Positions 33,831 to 46,800 of a stretch of DNA of 64,000 bases are shown in pieces (the first letter of the stretch is position 1; every line of letters starts with the position of its first letter). Source of the stretch: Sarcophilus harrisii (taxonomy: Eukaryota > Chordata > Mammalia > Dasyuromorphia > Dasyuridae); the NCBI RefSeq assembly GCF_902635505.1, contig NC_045427.1, positions 56,136,539 to 56,200,538 of the forward strand, read 5' to 3'. The position numbers and the translations under genes are program-made. The notes beneath the pieces are model-generated. The model saw nothing but the letters and a program-made list of their open reading frames with translations, had not been told where the DNA came from and searched no databases.

Positions 33831-35639
33831 CCCAAAGTTGAAGAAACTGTTCTCAGGAGGATATTTCAATGGAAAGTTGGGTTTGAAGGCAAAAATGCTA
33901 AATGAAGAGAACTGTGCCTAATTCTAGGGAGAAGTCTGAGAGCTAGGTCCAGGAAAACTCTTCTCACCTAAGCAAATGGCTTTCCCAAGTGAGATAGGTA
34001 GTGGACTTGGCTCCCAATGTACTTAAGTCAAAATGCAGAGATGTGAAAAAACGCTAGTATCACCACCACCCTCATCCACACAATAGGAATCAATCAAAAT
34101 GTATATTTTAAGACAAACTAAAAGTTAAAAAAAAAAAAAAATAAACACTGTCTACCATCCACCCTACCCTGAAAACTCAGGCTCTTATAATTTGGTCAAT
34201 TGCCGCTGATTGTTCACCCTGACCTGCAAAAGAAAATTCAAAGAAACACTTCCTCTACCATCTCTTGGCTGGCATCTGAAAGACTCAGCGCCCACAGAAC
34301 CCAAAGTCCTAAATAATGATATATTAGGTGGTTGATTATAGATAAACAATTCCAAACATAAAAGGAATATTATTTCTTTTCCATTGTTATACCTGGCAAG
34401 AGCAGGAAGAAAAAGTACTAAGGCCTGAATTAGGACATTTATTCTGCATCTCCACTTCTGCTGTGGGTGACTTTGGTTAGTTCAATTCTGGTTTCCCTAA
34501 TTCTACAGAGAATTGAAACTTGATAAACCTATTCATCATTAAGATCGTAGAAAGATATTTGAATTTAGGGCCATAATGGTCCTTAAAGATCTACTCCAAG
34601 ATTTTATCTTACAAGTAAGGAAGCTAGAGCCTATATTAGTAACTTGCTTAAAACGAAGCACAGCCATTGTGAGAAAAAATTTCCAGATGAGACCCTAGTA
34701 GAACCGTATCAATTTAAGTATGTTTTTATGGATTCCCAGTTGGGAGTGGGGTACAAGTGTGGAGATCCGGACTGCCAATGAACAAAGACCATCAAAGAAC
34801 AGAATCTGAAGAGTGAGAACAGTCCTTGGAAGTCATGCCTACTTTCCCCATACTACAAACCAGTGGTGTCAAACTGTGGACCATAAGCTACCCTAGAAAC
34901 CACAAATTAAGGTTATCTATGTTGTATTTTTATTTATTTTGTTAAATATTCCCCAATGACATTTTAATCTAGTTGCAATGCACCCACTTGGGAGTTCTGC
35001 AGGCCCCTTGAAACTTAAGCATTTGACATATCTTTCCTACACTATAACATCCCTTCCAGAACGTTATTCAGCTCTTGTACTTGAGCAGTCAGAGACAGGA
35101 TGCCCACCACCTAATGCATTACCTCATGCTGCAACTCCTTCTATTCTTGTTCTGATTCTTCCTGGATCTAATTACCGAGGTGATATCCACACTAGCTAGC
35201 TACTCCAGTGAATAGACACAACAGAAATTCAAAACTCAATTCTATGTCAGACCAAGAAATAAAGAATTACAAAGATTCCTCACATTTCACTTCTATTGTA
35301 CTGTTCATTTGTCCAAGAAGTCCAGACAAGGGCCACTAAGCTGTTTCATGACATCCAAAGAGCTTGCCAGTCAACTCTGTTCATGTTGCTAATGGCCAGG
35401 AATGGGGGCCACAATCTCAAAGCCTGGCTATTCTAGCAGTACTTCTATCCCATGTATCACTGCCCTAAACAGGGCTTCCTACCCACAGAAGTTAGCAAGC
35501 TCATTCAGGGCCTTACATTTAATTCTCTATTAGACAAAATACTGGTCCTAGAAATTACACTAAAAAGTATAAAATTATATATATATAATCTGCAACTTTA
35601 TAGCAGCTAGGTTCATTACACCATCATGGGCAGGTCCTG

Positions 35640-35900
35640 TTTCCAATTATTGTTGTTAATGTTTTGTCATTTTTAGGTTTATCCCCCTCTTGGTGACCCC
35701 TTTGGAATTTTGGAAAAGATACTGCAGTAGTTTGCCATTTCTTTTTCTAGCTCTTTTTACAGATGAGGAAACTGAGACAAACAAGGTGAAATGACTTGCC
35801 CAGTTAATAAGTGTCTGAGGCTGGATTTGAACTCAGGAACATAAGATCCCCTGACTTCGAGTCAGGTGTTCAATCCAATGTATCACCTAGCAGCCACTGA
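35640..35900 (-). repeat. MAR1-type SINE, minus strand
   Basis: The reverse-complement reading carries the head 'ggctgctaggtgatacattg', 'tgacttgaa/gagtcagggga', and the MAR1 tail ('agtttgccatttctttttct' on the plus strand = 'agaaaaagaaatggcaaact'). It starts with 'ttattgttgtt' on the plus strand, the complement of the AACAATAA end. Confidence 0.85.
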
Positions 35901-38224
35901 AAAATGGAAAGGAAGCTTTCCCAGTGATCAGTACCAAATTGTAAGAAAGCAACACAGATAATTAAAAAAAAAAAAAAGTGGGGGGGAGGGGAGGAAGAAG
36001 CATTCTGAATTTAAAAGGAAGCTGACTTGGCATTATTTTGAAATCAATCTTTCCATATAGTAGGGCTAATTGTAGGCAATAAAAAACAAAATCCACAGGA
36101 ATAATTTTTTTTTAAGGGATAGTCAAAGATAATTCAAACCATGGACTGTCCATAGGTTATATCATCTAAAGCTGCCTCTACTGGCCACCAATCACAAGGG
36201 AATTAGTGAGACAAGCTTACTAACAGAGAGGGCTGCTCCCCAAATGAAAATAGGCTGCTTCAGGACACAGTGAGTTTTTGTCATTGGAATTCTTCACTTG
36301 AAGGCTGGATGACCCTTATTATAGAGGGGATTCCTGCTCTGGCAAGAATTGGGTTCAGTGACCTCAGGGTATAAGTTTGAGCACTGGAAGAGACATTTGC
36401 AATCACCTAGTCCAATTCTTTTATTTTAAAGATCTGGAAACCCAAGAGGCTCACAAAATCAAGGGAAATGCAGCTGAATCCTGTCATTCTACCAAGTCCA
36501 TGCTACCACAGCGAGCTGCAGAATGCAAAATTCTTTGATGTTGCTGTAAGTAAAATAGATGACCTAGTGCCCTCTGAATTTCTCTAGGGAAAAAGGGGCC
36601 ACAAAAATTCTAAGTTTAACACCTGCTTAATTGACCAAACATTAAAAAAAATTCCTAACTACTCTAAGTTAAGGGTAACCTCCTGCTTCTACTTGGTTTG
36701 CATGTATCTAGAACGATTTGGGGGGAGAGGGGAGTTCATGGACTTCTGTTCAGATTGATTTTAAATCACTGAAGAAAAAGCTAAATTTCAATTAGAGCTG
36801 TGTGGAAAATAAAGGTACAATTTCTTTTCAACCCAATCAAGTTCGGAGCCCCCGATATATATATCCATGGACTTTGGAGGTCCATGGAGCCCAGATTTAG
36901 CACTGCTGCTCCAAAATGATCTGACTATTCAGTTTTAATCTTAACTCAATCTAAGAGTAGGGAAGGCATCAAACTTTTTCCATCACTCACTTCTTCTCCC
37001 TTCACATTAACTTCAGAAACCACAATTACAGCAGCAGTCTGATTCAATAGGCCACATAAGAAGCTGAAGGGATGAGGCTAAGCAATCTCTCTATAAAGTG
37101 GGGCTTTTCCCATTTCACTAGGTTAGAGAACACTCTACGATATAATGGAGCTAGCCAGCCAGTCTGCAATCCCAGATCAGTAACAGACACTTTGGGAAAC
37201 ATGGAAGGAAAAGGTGTCTATAAAGAAATATAGAACTAGCAAAACCCAAGATTAGCCCAGAAAAGGAGATGAAAGAACAGATAAGAGCAGGACAAAAAAC
37301 CTAATCTTTCTAGTTATAATGAGAAAACACTAGAGAGAAAAAACCAGTTGCAAATTAGAAGATGGATGCTTAAACCATATGCAGAAAAGAGAGATTAAAA
37401 TATCCTAACTTTCTAATAATTATAGCAATTTAAAGCGAGAGGACTGGATGTTCACTAAAACCAAGGAATTAAAAAGGCTACAAAGTCTAGATTACAACCC
37501 AATTCTTAGTCCTTTACCTCAAGCCTCTCCACTGGCCGTTATGATGCTCTCCCAAATTTAGCATGATGTCTGGCACAAAAATAACAGGCACTTAATAAAT
37601 AAATGTTTGTTGATCTCACTGGAAACAAAATCCCAATCCCAGTCCTCCTACCTATTTAGAAATCAACACCTCAGGTTTAGAATAAAAAGAATTTTGAAGG
37701 AGAAAGAGAAAAGAAGGATCACCCAGACCATTCTTTTTATAGATTAGGAGACTGTGACAGAGATGCTAAGAAGATCCTTGTCTGAGGATCACACAGCAAG
37801 TCAGTGAGTGGTAAAGTGAAGAATCCAGATCTTCTGATATCTAGTCCACTACTGTCAAGCTATCGTTCTGATATTCATTTTTAACTTGGATATCATCCTG
37901 GACAAGTCAGCTCCAAGTTTCATTTCTTTATTATTGGGAAAAAAAAAAGAATTAAGAAATAAGAACACTTCTCTCTCTTACTGAAGCTGAAAAGAACAGA
38001 TCCTGTGGTCGTTTCTTAGGTTGATTCCATAGACACAAACTTACAGCTCTGATCAAAGGCAGCATTCTTCCCCTGAGAAAAGACCTAGAGCTAGCATTGA
38101 TCTTCAACCCATTCCCATCCAATGAGAACAAAACTGACCACCAATACTCACTGAGTTCTTTCCCACCCCACCCTCCATTTGGGGGAGGATTTCCTGCCTT
38201 GCTCTAACCTGGAAAGAGACAGGG

Positions 38225-38500
38225 AAGAAAGCAAGGAGATAATAGGGAATGGGAATTTATTAAGTATCTCCTATATGACAGGCATCATGCTAAACACTTT
38301 ACCAATATTATTTTATTACATCTTCACAATAACCCTGGGTGCTATGGTTAGTATTACCCTTATTTTACAGTTGAGGAAACTGAGGCAGGCAAAAATTAAG
38401 TGATTTGCTCAAGGTCAAAGTGTCTGAATAGGATCTGAACTCTGGTCTTCTTGACTCCAGGCCCAGTACTCTCTCTATTGCACCATCTAGTTAACTATAA
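38225..38500 (+). repeat. THER1-like SINE, well preserved
   Basis: 'ggcatcatgctaaacacttt', 'acatcttcacaataaccctg', 'cttattttacagttgaggaa' and 'ttgactccaggcccagtact', ending 'tattgcaccatctagtt'. Near full length in one orientation. Confidence 0.8.
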
Positions 38501-38879
38501 TGGTAAGAAACTCCCTTACAAATTTAGCCACAAAGGATTCCTAGGGAAGATTTGAAGATTATAATTCCTAAGTCCTTGACAAGGAATTTTAACTCATTCT
38601 ATCCTGAAGCCTGAATAAAATCATGTGGACACTGTCATAAAATCTAGAGGGCCCCAGAATTTGGATATCACAGAATCAGGGACCTAATAGCTGGAAGGCA
38701 CCCCCCACAGGCATCGAGTCTCATGTTCTTAACCTAGAATTTATGAACTTTTAAAAATATTTTGACAACTTTACTTCAATTTCATTAGCTTCTTTTATAA
38801 ATCTATGTATTTTATTTGATGTACTTCAAAACACTCTAGTGAGAAAGGGTCCACAGGCTTCAGCAGGTTGCCAAAGGCA

Positions 38880-39335
38880 TTAAAGAAGCCTTGATCTCAC
38901 ACAACTGTCATTTATAGATAGGCCGAAAGAGCAAGAGAGGCTTGTCCCAAGTCACAGGCCAAGAATTGGGGAAAGGATTCCAGTCTGGGTCTTCTGACTC
39001 CAAGTCTTGTATAGTTTTCACTGTGCCACACTCCCTTTTTATTCCTGACGGGTTGGGGTCAGGCAAATTGCTCTATCCAAACATTCAAGATGGCTAGATG
39101 GGGTGTCAGATAAAATATGAATGGTATGGCACATGGAATTAGGAAGGTCTGAATTCAAATTCTGCCCCTGATACTAACTAGATGTGTAAAACTCTGTGCC
39201 TCAGTTTCCTCATCTGTAAAATGAGTGCAATAGCATTTACCTACCAAGATTTTGGGAAGGATTCAATTATCTAGCAAAGGTAAAGCGCTCAGCAAGTGTT
39301 CAAGTGTTAACAATGGTATCCATGGCTATTATCTC
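38880..39335 (+). repeat. Two adjacent MIR/THER-like SINEs
   Basis: First copy about 38880-39045 ('atttatagataggccgaaag', 'ttttcactgtgccacactcc'); second about 39100-39335 ('attcaaattctgcccctgat', 'tgcctcagtttcctcatctg', 'taaagcgctcagcaagtgtt'). Confidence 0.7.
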
Positions 39336-40254
39336 ACTGGGGCCAGAATGAGGCTTTGTAACAAAAAAGGATTTCACCTGGTGAAATACTGAGTAGAAAG
39401 TCTCCCTTTAATCAAAAGCTAAGACTTCTACAAGGTTCATGAGAAGGCCCAATGTCCTATAACATATCCTAAAGGGGATGATTTGGCTAGGGTCTAAGAA
39501 AACTGTTTTCAGCACCAAAGGATCCTGTTAACTTTTAGCCCTGCCTTCTGATTTCAGGAGCCCTGTGTCCAGGCTTCCTATATCAGACACTTCAACAACT
39601 GCTGCATGGCACACATGCTAGCATCTTTAGAGAACAAGCAAACCTGGCTGATGTTGCCTCCCTAGTCCAGAGAATGAGCCTAACTTGCTCTCTATTTAGA
39701 GAAAGGGCAAGGATGTGGCCACTGAACTTTGAAACAGTTTCTTTTTTCAGTCTTCTGGCCTTAGGTATAGGACTGTCCTTCCTTTACCTTTGCCCCATTC
39801 TTCAAGGTGAATCATCCTAACTATGGTAAAACCATACTGGTTGAGACTGATACCAAGGAAAAGAATACACAAAACAAAAACTGAGGTAATCTTTCTTCTA
39901 AAGAATTTATAGCATCCCTATGATCCTGGAGGCACTACAATTACCAGATAAATTAAAGTGAATCAGAAAAATGCAATAACTGAATCAGAAAAAGAAAGCC
40001 AAGTCATAAGGAAGCAGCTCTATTCCAATCAATGTTTTCCTTTAGATCAGTCTGCACTATACCAGCAACCAAAGACTTTCCATTAAGTGCTTATCTTTTT
40101 AGGGGTGGTGTTAATTTCAATCAGATCAACTCCAACCTGTCCCAGAGGGGTAATTCATTATAAGCATTTGCAATGTTAAACAGATAGAATCATACAACAA
40201 AGGACAAGAAGGCAATAACTGAAGTCATTTACCACACCAAAAGCGATGGTGAAG

Positions 40255-40400
40255 GGCAGTTAGGTGGTGCAGTGGATACAGCATTGGTCCAGGAGTTAGA
40301 AGGACTGATTTCAAAGCCAGTCTCAGAAACTTGACACTAGCTGTGTGACTGTGGGCAAGTCATTTAACCTCACCCCTCCAAAAAAAAAAATTAAAAAGGG
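40255..40400 (+). repeat. WSINE-type SINE with A-rich tail
   Basis: 'ggcagttaggtggtgcagtg', 'gatacagcattggtccagga' and 'gactgtgggcaagtcattta', ending in an A run at about 40380. The head is the marsupial tRNA-derived type. A further old SINE piece follows at 40555-40720 before a T22 run. Confidence 0.85.
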
Positions 40401-40718
40401 GAGGGAGACGATGAGTAAGGGTGGCCAGGACTAGTTCTTCAAAGCTAGCCTTGTAAATAAGGAAACTTTTCCATGAACAGTGTAACAAAGCTAAGTAATC
40501 AATGAAAACCAGTGACCTACTGGCCCTATGAGTATAAGAAATTTATGGTGCAACAGATTTTAAAGCTAAAAGAGACTATAACTATAAACTCATTTTGTAA
40601 ATGAAGAACCTGAGTTCCAGAAGTGATTTGCACACAGCCAGTTAAGCAACAGCACCTGGATTGGAACACACATCCTCTTAACTTTAAACACAGTACTCTT
40701 CTTCCTATACCATAGAAG

Positions 40719-40749
<31 letters not shown>

Positions 40750-41189
40750 GTAGACACTACATTGACTTCTAAGGCTACATAACAGAAACTGATTAAATGA
40801 AAGGGGCCAAGTTATCTATGAATGCCTCTTATCACCTTCTAGTTTTAGTTGAACCAAAGTGCCTCATTGGAGTCTTTCCCCCCATAATTCAGGCTACTCC
40901 TCAGAAAGAGATGACCAGTCAGGATACCTTAGCTGATCACATCAGACAGACTCTATTGGACTTTAGAAGAACTACAGAAATTCAATCACCCTCTAACAAG
41001 CCCAAGGAAGAGAAAGCAGAGCTTCAATCTGTCTGTCAGGTCACAGTGGAGGAAGTAATGTAAAAGACCATTTTAACAGACAGAGATTAAGAGTGTGATG
41101 TGCATATGCCTTCACAGTTACTATGTTATTGCCTCATAAACCAGATAAATGTCAACTGGAAAAAGGATTCTGCATTTAAGATTCTGCGG

Positions 41190-41335
41190 TAGGGGCACTA
41201 GGTGGCGCAGTGAACAGAGCACCAGCCCTGAAGTCAGCAGGACCTGAATTCAAATCTAGTCTCAGACTTAACACTCCCTAGCTGTGTGATCCTGGGCAGG
41301 TCACTTAACCCCAATTATCTTAGGGGGGGGAAGAG
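41190..41335 (+). repeat. WSINE-type SINE
   Basis: 'gcactaggtggcgcagtgaa', 'gccctgaagtcagcaggacc', 'gtgatcctgggcaggtcact', 'taaccccaattatctta'. The 'aaccccaatt' ending is what I recall for WSINE of Australian marsupials. Confidence 0.85.
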
Positions 41336-41454
41336 GAGATTCTGAGGTCAAACTGACCATACTTAGCATCCAAATGGACAGAATTAGTGAGGGTTAGCAT
41401 CAAAGATCCAGTGACACCACAGATATTTACTAAGTACCTGCTATTCTAGACAAG

Positions 41455-41650
41455 GCAGGGCAGCTAGTTGATAAAATGAATAGAGCACTGGCCCAGGAAT
41501 CAGAGAGATCCGAGTTCAAATGTGACCCCAGACATTTACTGGCTGTATGGACTTTGGACTGGGACTTTGCCTCCGTTTTCTCAATGACAAATGAACTGGA
41601 GAGGAAATGACAAAGCACTCCAGTACCTTTTCCAAGAGCAAAACCAACTT
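41455..41650 (+). repeat. MAR1-type SINE
   Basis: 'gggcagctagttgataaaat', 'agagcactggcccaggaatc', and the MAR1 tail 'actggagaggaaatgacaaa', 'gcactccagtaccttttcca'. Confidence 0.85.
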
Positions 41651-42054
41651 GAACAAAGAGCAAGGTACCATGCTAGATATGTTCCAGGGAGCTAGCCTCA
41701 AAATGAAAAAAAGAGAATACCAGCTAGGTTTTAAAAATGAGATACTGGCTAAATGGCAACGTTACAGGCCGGAGCAGCAAAGCCATTAGAAATAGCAGGC
41801 TGAGGGGGGATGATTAGCAGCTGAGCTCTGGACAGCTGGGTCCCAGGTCCTGACCATAAAACGAGAGGGTCTCTGCAGCAGCTTCCGGCTCAGTTAGGAT
41901 CTGGCTCCAGACCCTGGCTCTGCCCCCTAAACAGCATGATTTCACCCCTCCAAAGGCTATAAAGCCAGGGAAGTGGCCACAAGGCCCAGCCCCTTCCAGC
42001 TCCATAGGCTGGGCAACTCCCCTGGAATTGGGGTTCGGATCTTGGTTCTGCTTC

Positions 42055-42225
42055 CACCTGAAATGTTGGAACCAGAGGAACCAGGTTTGAATCCCAGCTC
42101 CGAACTATGTGACCTTGGGTCACGGCTCCCTCTCTGGGCCTCAGTTTCCTCACCTGTAAAATGAGGGGATTGAATGAGAAGATGATTAAGGTCTCTTGCG
42201 GCTCTTAAGCTCTCTTAGCAAGATT
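42055..42225 (+). repeat. MIR-like SINE beside NUTF2 promoter
   Basis: 'accaggtttgaatcccagct', 'ctgggcctcagtttcctcac', 'ctgtaaaatgaggggattga'. It lies just outside the CpG island. Confidence 0.75.
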
Positions 42226-42778
42226 GGGCTTCTAGGGTGAAGGTGGGCTCCGAAGCTGCAAGCATGCACACAGAGGACCCTCTGGAGGCAGGATTAAAGG
42301 GAAGTCCCTAGCCCACGCCGCCGGCCCCACCCCCACCCCACCCCACCCCGCCGGCCTGGCGAGAGCGGCGTGGGCCCAGACTGCACGAGGGGGACTGGCC
42401 GAGAGAGCGGGGGTCGGCTCGGCAGGAAGGAAGCGGGGAACCCAAGCCGGGTCTCTCCAGGGGCCCCGGACCCCGGCCGCCCCCGCCCCAGACCGCGTGA
42501 CTTTCTTCCTTCCCCCCCATGACCCGCCCCCGGCCCCCGGGACCTCGGCCCCTCTCCGGGCTGGAGCGGGCCCGGCCTCCAGGGCAGCCCCGAAATCTCA
42601 AGCGAGTGGTCAGCCCGGCCCCGGAGGCCGGAGAGGGCGGGGGCCCCGCCAGGCCCAGCCAGTCCCAGACACAGGTCTCGAAAGAGCGCTAGGGCGGGCG
42701 TGCGCCAGCCCCGGCAAGAGGAAGCGGGCGGTTCCCCGGGGTCCGGCCCCGCGCGGCCGGGCAACGCGTTGCACTCAC

Positions 42779-42890
42779 CCGACTGGCTGGCACGATGGCA
42801 GCGGCGGCGGTGGCGGCAACCGAGCGCGGTCCCGGACCGACTGTCCCCCCCCCCCCACCCACCTTCCCTCTCCCGCCCCGAGCCCGCTGC
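42779..42890 (-). other. NUTF2: Probable noncoding first exon of NUTF2
   Basis: A strong donor, GG|GTGAGT (GT at 42778-42777), lies on the minus strand inside a CpG island, upstream of and in phase-free position to the coding exon at 24984. Human NUTF2 also starts with a noncoding exon in a CpG island. The 5' limit is a guess; no start site is visible. Confidence 0.5.
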
Positions 42891-42907
42891 ACTCTGGGAA
42901 ATGCAGT
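42889..42907 (-). promoter_or_regulatory. Second SBS-like motif in NUTF2 promoter
   Basis: The minus strand reads ACTGCATTTCCCAGAGTGC, two changes from ACTACATTTCCCAGAATGC. It lies 41 bp from the first motif and in opposite orientation, and a bare half-site (CCCACAATGC, minus strand) lies at 43052-43061. Confidence 0.55.
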
Positions 42908-42947
42908 GCGGCCGCGCTAGACTTCAGCCGGAGGTTGCAGGAATCGA

Positions 42948-42966
42948 ACTACAATTCCCGGCGTGC
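42948..42966 (+). promoter_or_regulatory. ZNF143/THAP11-type SBS motif in NUTF2 promoter
   Basis: ACTACAATTCCCGGCGTGC differs from the known composite consensus ACTACAATTCCCAGCATGC at two positions, both A-to-G transitions. ZNF143, THAP11 and HCFC1 are known to share such sites at promoters. Binding here is inferred. Confidence 0.7.
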
Positions 42967-43584
42967 CGTGCGGTGCGGCCCGAACGCAGTCTCCCTGCCC
43001 AGGAGAGGTGGGGAGGGAGCCGGAAGAGACGGGGCCCGGCTCGACCCCTGAGCATTGTGGGCTAGCGGAGGACCTCGGGAACTTTTCTGCCTTGGCGCCT
43101 TCCAGGCATCAGTCCAATCCAGTCTTAACCTCAGAAAGCCGGATAACTCCAGCCCCGACACCACCCTTTCCCATCCTAGTCGTGTCAGAAAGTGTCCTGG
43201 CCCCAGTCTGAGGGAAATCCATTGTAGCTTTTTCATGTGTGAGCGGGGAAGGGTCTTAGAGAGGATTCCGCTCCATCCCCCAGTTTTACAGATGGGGAAA
43301 CTGAGCTCCCAGACGCTGTCGTCAACCCCCGCCTGGAGGCGTGTACAGCGCTGGAGCAGACGGGGTTTGGAAGAATGCTCGGCGGCTAGAGGACATCGGG
43401 GACGTGGCCTGGACGGGGAAGGGTCCCTAGGAGCTGGAGCAGGGCGTTTAGCTTGCAGAAGAGAATGTATCAGAAAGCTTAGACTTAGTCCCGATGCCTC
43501 CTGAAGGGAAGCCAGTCCTGCAAGTTCCAGGGGCAGACTTCCCTGCAAACAAACTTTCTGAAAGTTACTGCTGCAGGGGGAAAG

Positions 43585-43800
43585 GAATAATCATTTATAT
43601 GGCACCTCCTGTGTACCAGGCATCCCACTAGGCACTTTATTTTACAAATATCTCATTGGATCCTCACAAACTCTGGGAAGATGCAATTTGCCATTTTACA
43701 GTTAAGCAAACGGGTTAAGTGACAGCTAAGATCTAAAGCCAGATTTGAATTCAAGTCTTTCTGACACCAGGTTCTAACCTACTAGCCTGGCAACTGAGGA
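43585..43800 (+). repeat. THER1-like SINE
   Basis: 'atggcacctcctgtgtacca', 'ctcattggatcctcacaaac', 'ttttacagttaagcaaacgg' and 'ttgaattcaagtctttctga' in the standard order. Confidence 0.75.
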
Positions 43801-46800
43801 GTAACATTGAGCTTTCTGGAAGAGCATTTGTTAACCTGGCATCCATGCAGAGACTCAGGGACTCCATGGACTTGTACAAAGAAAAAAAAAAAAAAAGCCA
43901 GCATCAGTTTTCACTAATCTCTACATGAAATTCAGCATTTCTTTCGATTATGATTTTAAAGTCATTTAGAGAAAGGATTCAGACTGCCAGAGGAGCCCTT
44001 CACACAGAAAAAGGTAAAGAATCCCTGCATTAGAATGATATAACTTACTGGAAGATTTTGCTCCCATGTGAGGATAGTTTGTGAACTGGAACTATGAGGT
44101 TAAATGGTTACCACTTCCTAAAAAGCAGAGACTTTTTCATTTTTGTAAGCTAGTATAAGGTGTAACCTAGTAGTAAACTAGTAGAGATGTAACCAAACAG
44201 ATTCAGGGTGTTTTCCTATAATCTTCTCTAGGAAAAAAGAACCTACAGATGCCCGATGGAAAGGACTAGTAACAATTCATGAATAATGCTAGTTCTGGGT
44301 AAAGAGAATTCTCCATCTCAGTAAATTGGAAAGAATGCAAAGCATAGTCTTAACACTAGAGATAAGGGGAGAAGCAGAGAATCCTCCATTTTTAGTGCTA
44401 AAAGGCATCTCAAGTTACATACAATAGGACAAATTCATAAATCACTTCAAAGTTTACGAATATTTCCCCCACAACTCTGTGAGGTAAATCCAATAAGTGT
44501 TATCACAGGTGAGAAAAGTTCAGGGAGAAGAGTTCTGCTTAGGCCCTAATGGCAGAGCAGAAACCAGAAAAATCCCAGGTGTCCCTCTTCTGAGCCCAGG
44601 GTGTTTTTTGCTTTCCTTGGTAGTATCAATAAATATAAAGCTAGCCCTTCAGGTCAGGGCTATAATTAAAGTACCAGCTGTAATGCTAATGATCTTATTC
44701 AGAGTTTTCCAGATGAAGTCATGGTCCAAAGCGAGGCAAGTCCCATCAAGGATATGTACCTGGGGAAGTGACTGGGAGAAGACTCTAAACAGACTGGTTG
44801 AGAATCTGCTACTCCTTTCTCTCATTCCTGCAGTTCTCTTTCTCTCCAAATTTTAGGTGAGGATGACATCAGTGAGCCCAGGATGCTGCAGCACAGTTGC
44901 ACATTGAAAGTCCTTGAGGGCTGAGCTCAGTTTTCTTGCCTTTACTACTCAGAAGAAAAGACTGTTAGTAAAGGCAAAGATACCAAGAAAATAAATGGGC
45001 AAAGATATCCATCAGTCTGTTGAGGCCCAAGAGTAGCAGAGGCTCATTCAATTCTTCCTTAAAGCACTTCTCACCTCCAGGAGGATGGAGTTCCAAAGCT
45101 TTTCACAAATGGAATATCAGAATTGGAAGGTATCTTGGAACATGAATATTGGAACACAGAATGTTAGATTTGAAAAGAACTAGAAGGCAAGGCAGTTTTT
45201 TGTTTTTGTTTTACTGCAACAAGCTACATCTGAAGCCAGAGTACACAACGTTGTGTTGTCTTGCTTCCTCACGTTTCCTTTGCCTCAATCTGACACTCCA
45301 TGAGGTGACACATTGAGGGCAAAATAGCCTCTAAAGTCCTCTGTGGAGCAGAGGCCTCTCACGGGCCTAGACAAAGGTGGTAAGAAAGGAAACCATAAAA
45401 CTAATCAAGGGAGCAGAAACAGAAAAGACAGGCTTCTAATATTAAAGATATCCAATCTGAAGAGAAAACACCAACAGTTCTTCTTACTTAACCATGGGGG
45501 TGGGAATGAGATGGTGAGAGGTGGAGCCTTGGGACCCACAACAGAACAGGATAAAATATATCAAACAAGAGGACCAATTCCCTTTGTCCACCGATTCTCT
45601 TCCCTTATCCCTTCTCTTTTGTTCGCTACAACAAAAGCATTAAACTAGTTTTAGAATAGATGAGAAGGTCCCTCTGTGAAATTAAGCCAGATGATGAAGT
45701 CAAACCCCCACAGCAGAGTGGAGACATCATATGCTAGAAAGTGCTGCCAATTTTTAATTTAAGATGTATAAAGGACCTCTGAGGTCTGTTCTACTCTACA
45801 TCCTGGGCACACAATTATCCAGATTCTGCTTAAAGTCCTCTAATGTTCTCCCCAAGCTGGGATCCCAAAGGCAAGGACAGACATAATGAGAAGGGGGTGA
45901 GGGGGCGCACAAGTCTTTTGTTGTTTAAAAATTTTTTAATTTTTTTTAAAAATTCAACAAAACCAAAATACTGAATTCAGCTCACCGAAAGGCAAGATCC
46001 TGAATTTTCATGCACTCTTTTCTTCCACTGAGTCACTGTTTAGTTATGTGTAAGTGCACATATGATCTATAAACAGGTTTTCCAACTAGTACTGAAAAAA
46101 CTAAGGTGATGAAAGGGCATTGGAGACAAAAAAAAGCCCAAGATGAACTTTTAAAGTAGCTGCCACCATAGCCAAGAGTCCTTTGGCCCTCACTGCCTCA
46201 CCCAAAACACCAAGCAGCAAAGGCTGATATTCTTTCTTCTGGTCATTTAGCCCATTCCCCTCATTTTAGAAGAGATAACAAGTAGAGCCAAAATTCAAAA
46301 CTAGGTCCTCTACAACAGAGGTCTCAAAACCAAACTAGTGCAGCAGGAATCAGATTTAAATGTAATTAGAAAATATGTAACAAAATAAAAATACAATAAA
46401 ACAGATAGTACAAAGAGGTGGCTCTCTAAGTAAAGTTGTGATCTGCAGAGATGCTTCTGTATAATTTAATGGCTTTGTTTCTGAGTTTGACCCCACTGCT
46501 CTGTTACAGTATACTATCTGGATTTAAACCCATGTTAGTTTTCTCCCCATATAGTGCTTTTCTCACTATAACTGACATTACACCCTTCTTTTACAGGGGT
46601 CCACATTTATATTTTGAATCAAAATAAGCAGATTCCAAAACAAAAGGGATTTAACTCTTAGCAACTGTGGACTTTCACAGCACTGATTTCTCTTTTTACG
46701 ATTAAAAATGAGGGAACACATTCTTGGTTTTCTTTGCTTACAAAGTATAAAGATATGGGACTTGGGACTGTCATTCAAAATGACTTATTCCTAAAGGGCA

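Larger units (their letters stand above)
24985..42778 (-). other. NUTF2: NUTF2 intron 1 (17.8 kb)
   Basis: Runs from the acceptor GCTAG at 24986-24985 to a donor GTGAGT at 42778-42773. No coding exon was found. It holds many SINEs (about 26835-27010, 30600-31000, 31140-31300, 33630-33830, 34540-34700, 35640-35900, 36370-36520, 37680-37860, 38225-38500, 38880-39335, 40255-40720, 41190-41650, 42055-42225), a solo LTR, two L1 copies and homopolymer runs (A17 near 34126, T22 at 40719-40740). I recognise nothing in 27.0-29.6 kb. Confidence 0.75.
42290..43080. promoter_or_regulatory. NUTF2: NUTF2 CpG-island promoter (possibly divergent)
   Basis: CpG-dense, G+C-rich sequence around the candidate first exon, including a C-run at 42847-42856 and SBS-type motifs. 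In human, long CENPT isoforms start divergently from this place; that a plus-strand transcript starts here too is inference only. Confidence 0.7.

Noticed and set aside
42294-43548. Long frames on both strands in the NUTF2 CpG island
   Set aside because: Pro/Arg/Gly-rich composition artefacts with no recognisable domain; the NUTF2 first exon is expected to be noncoding.
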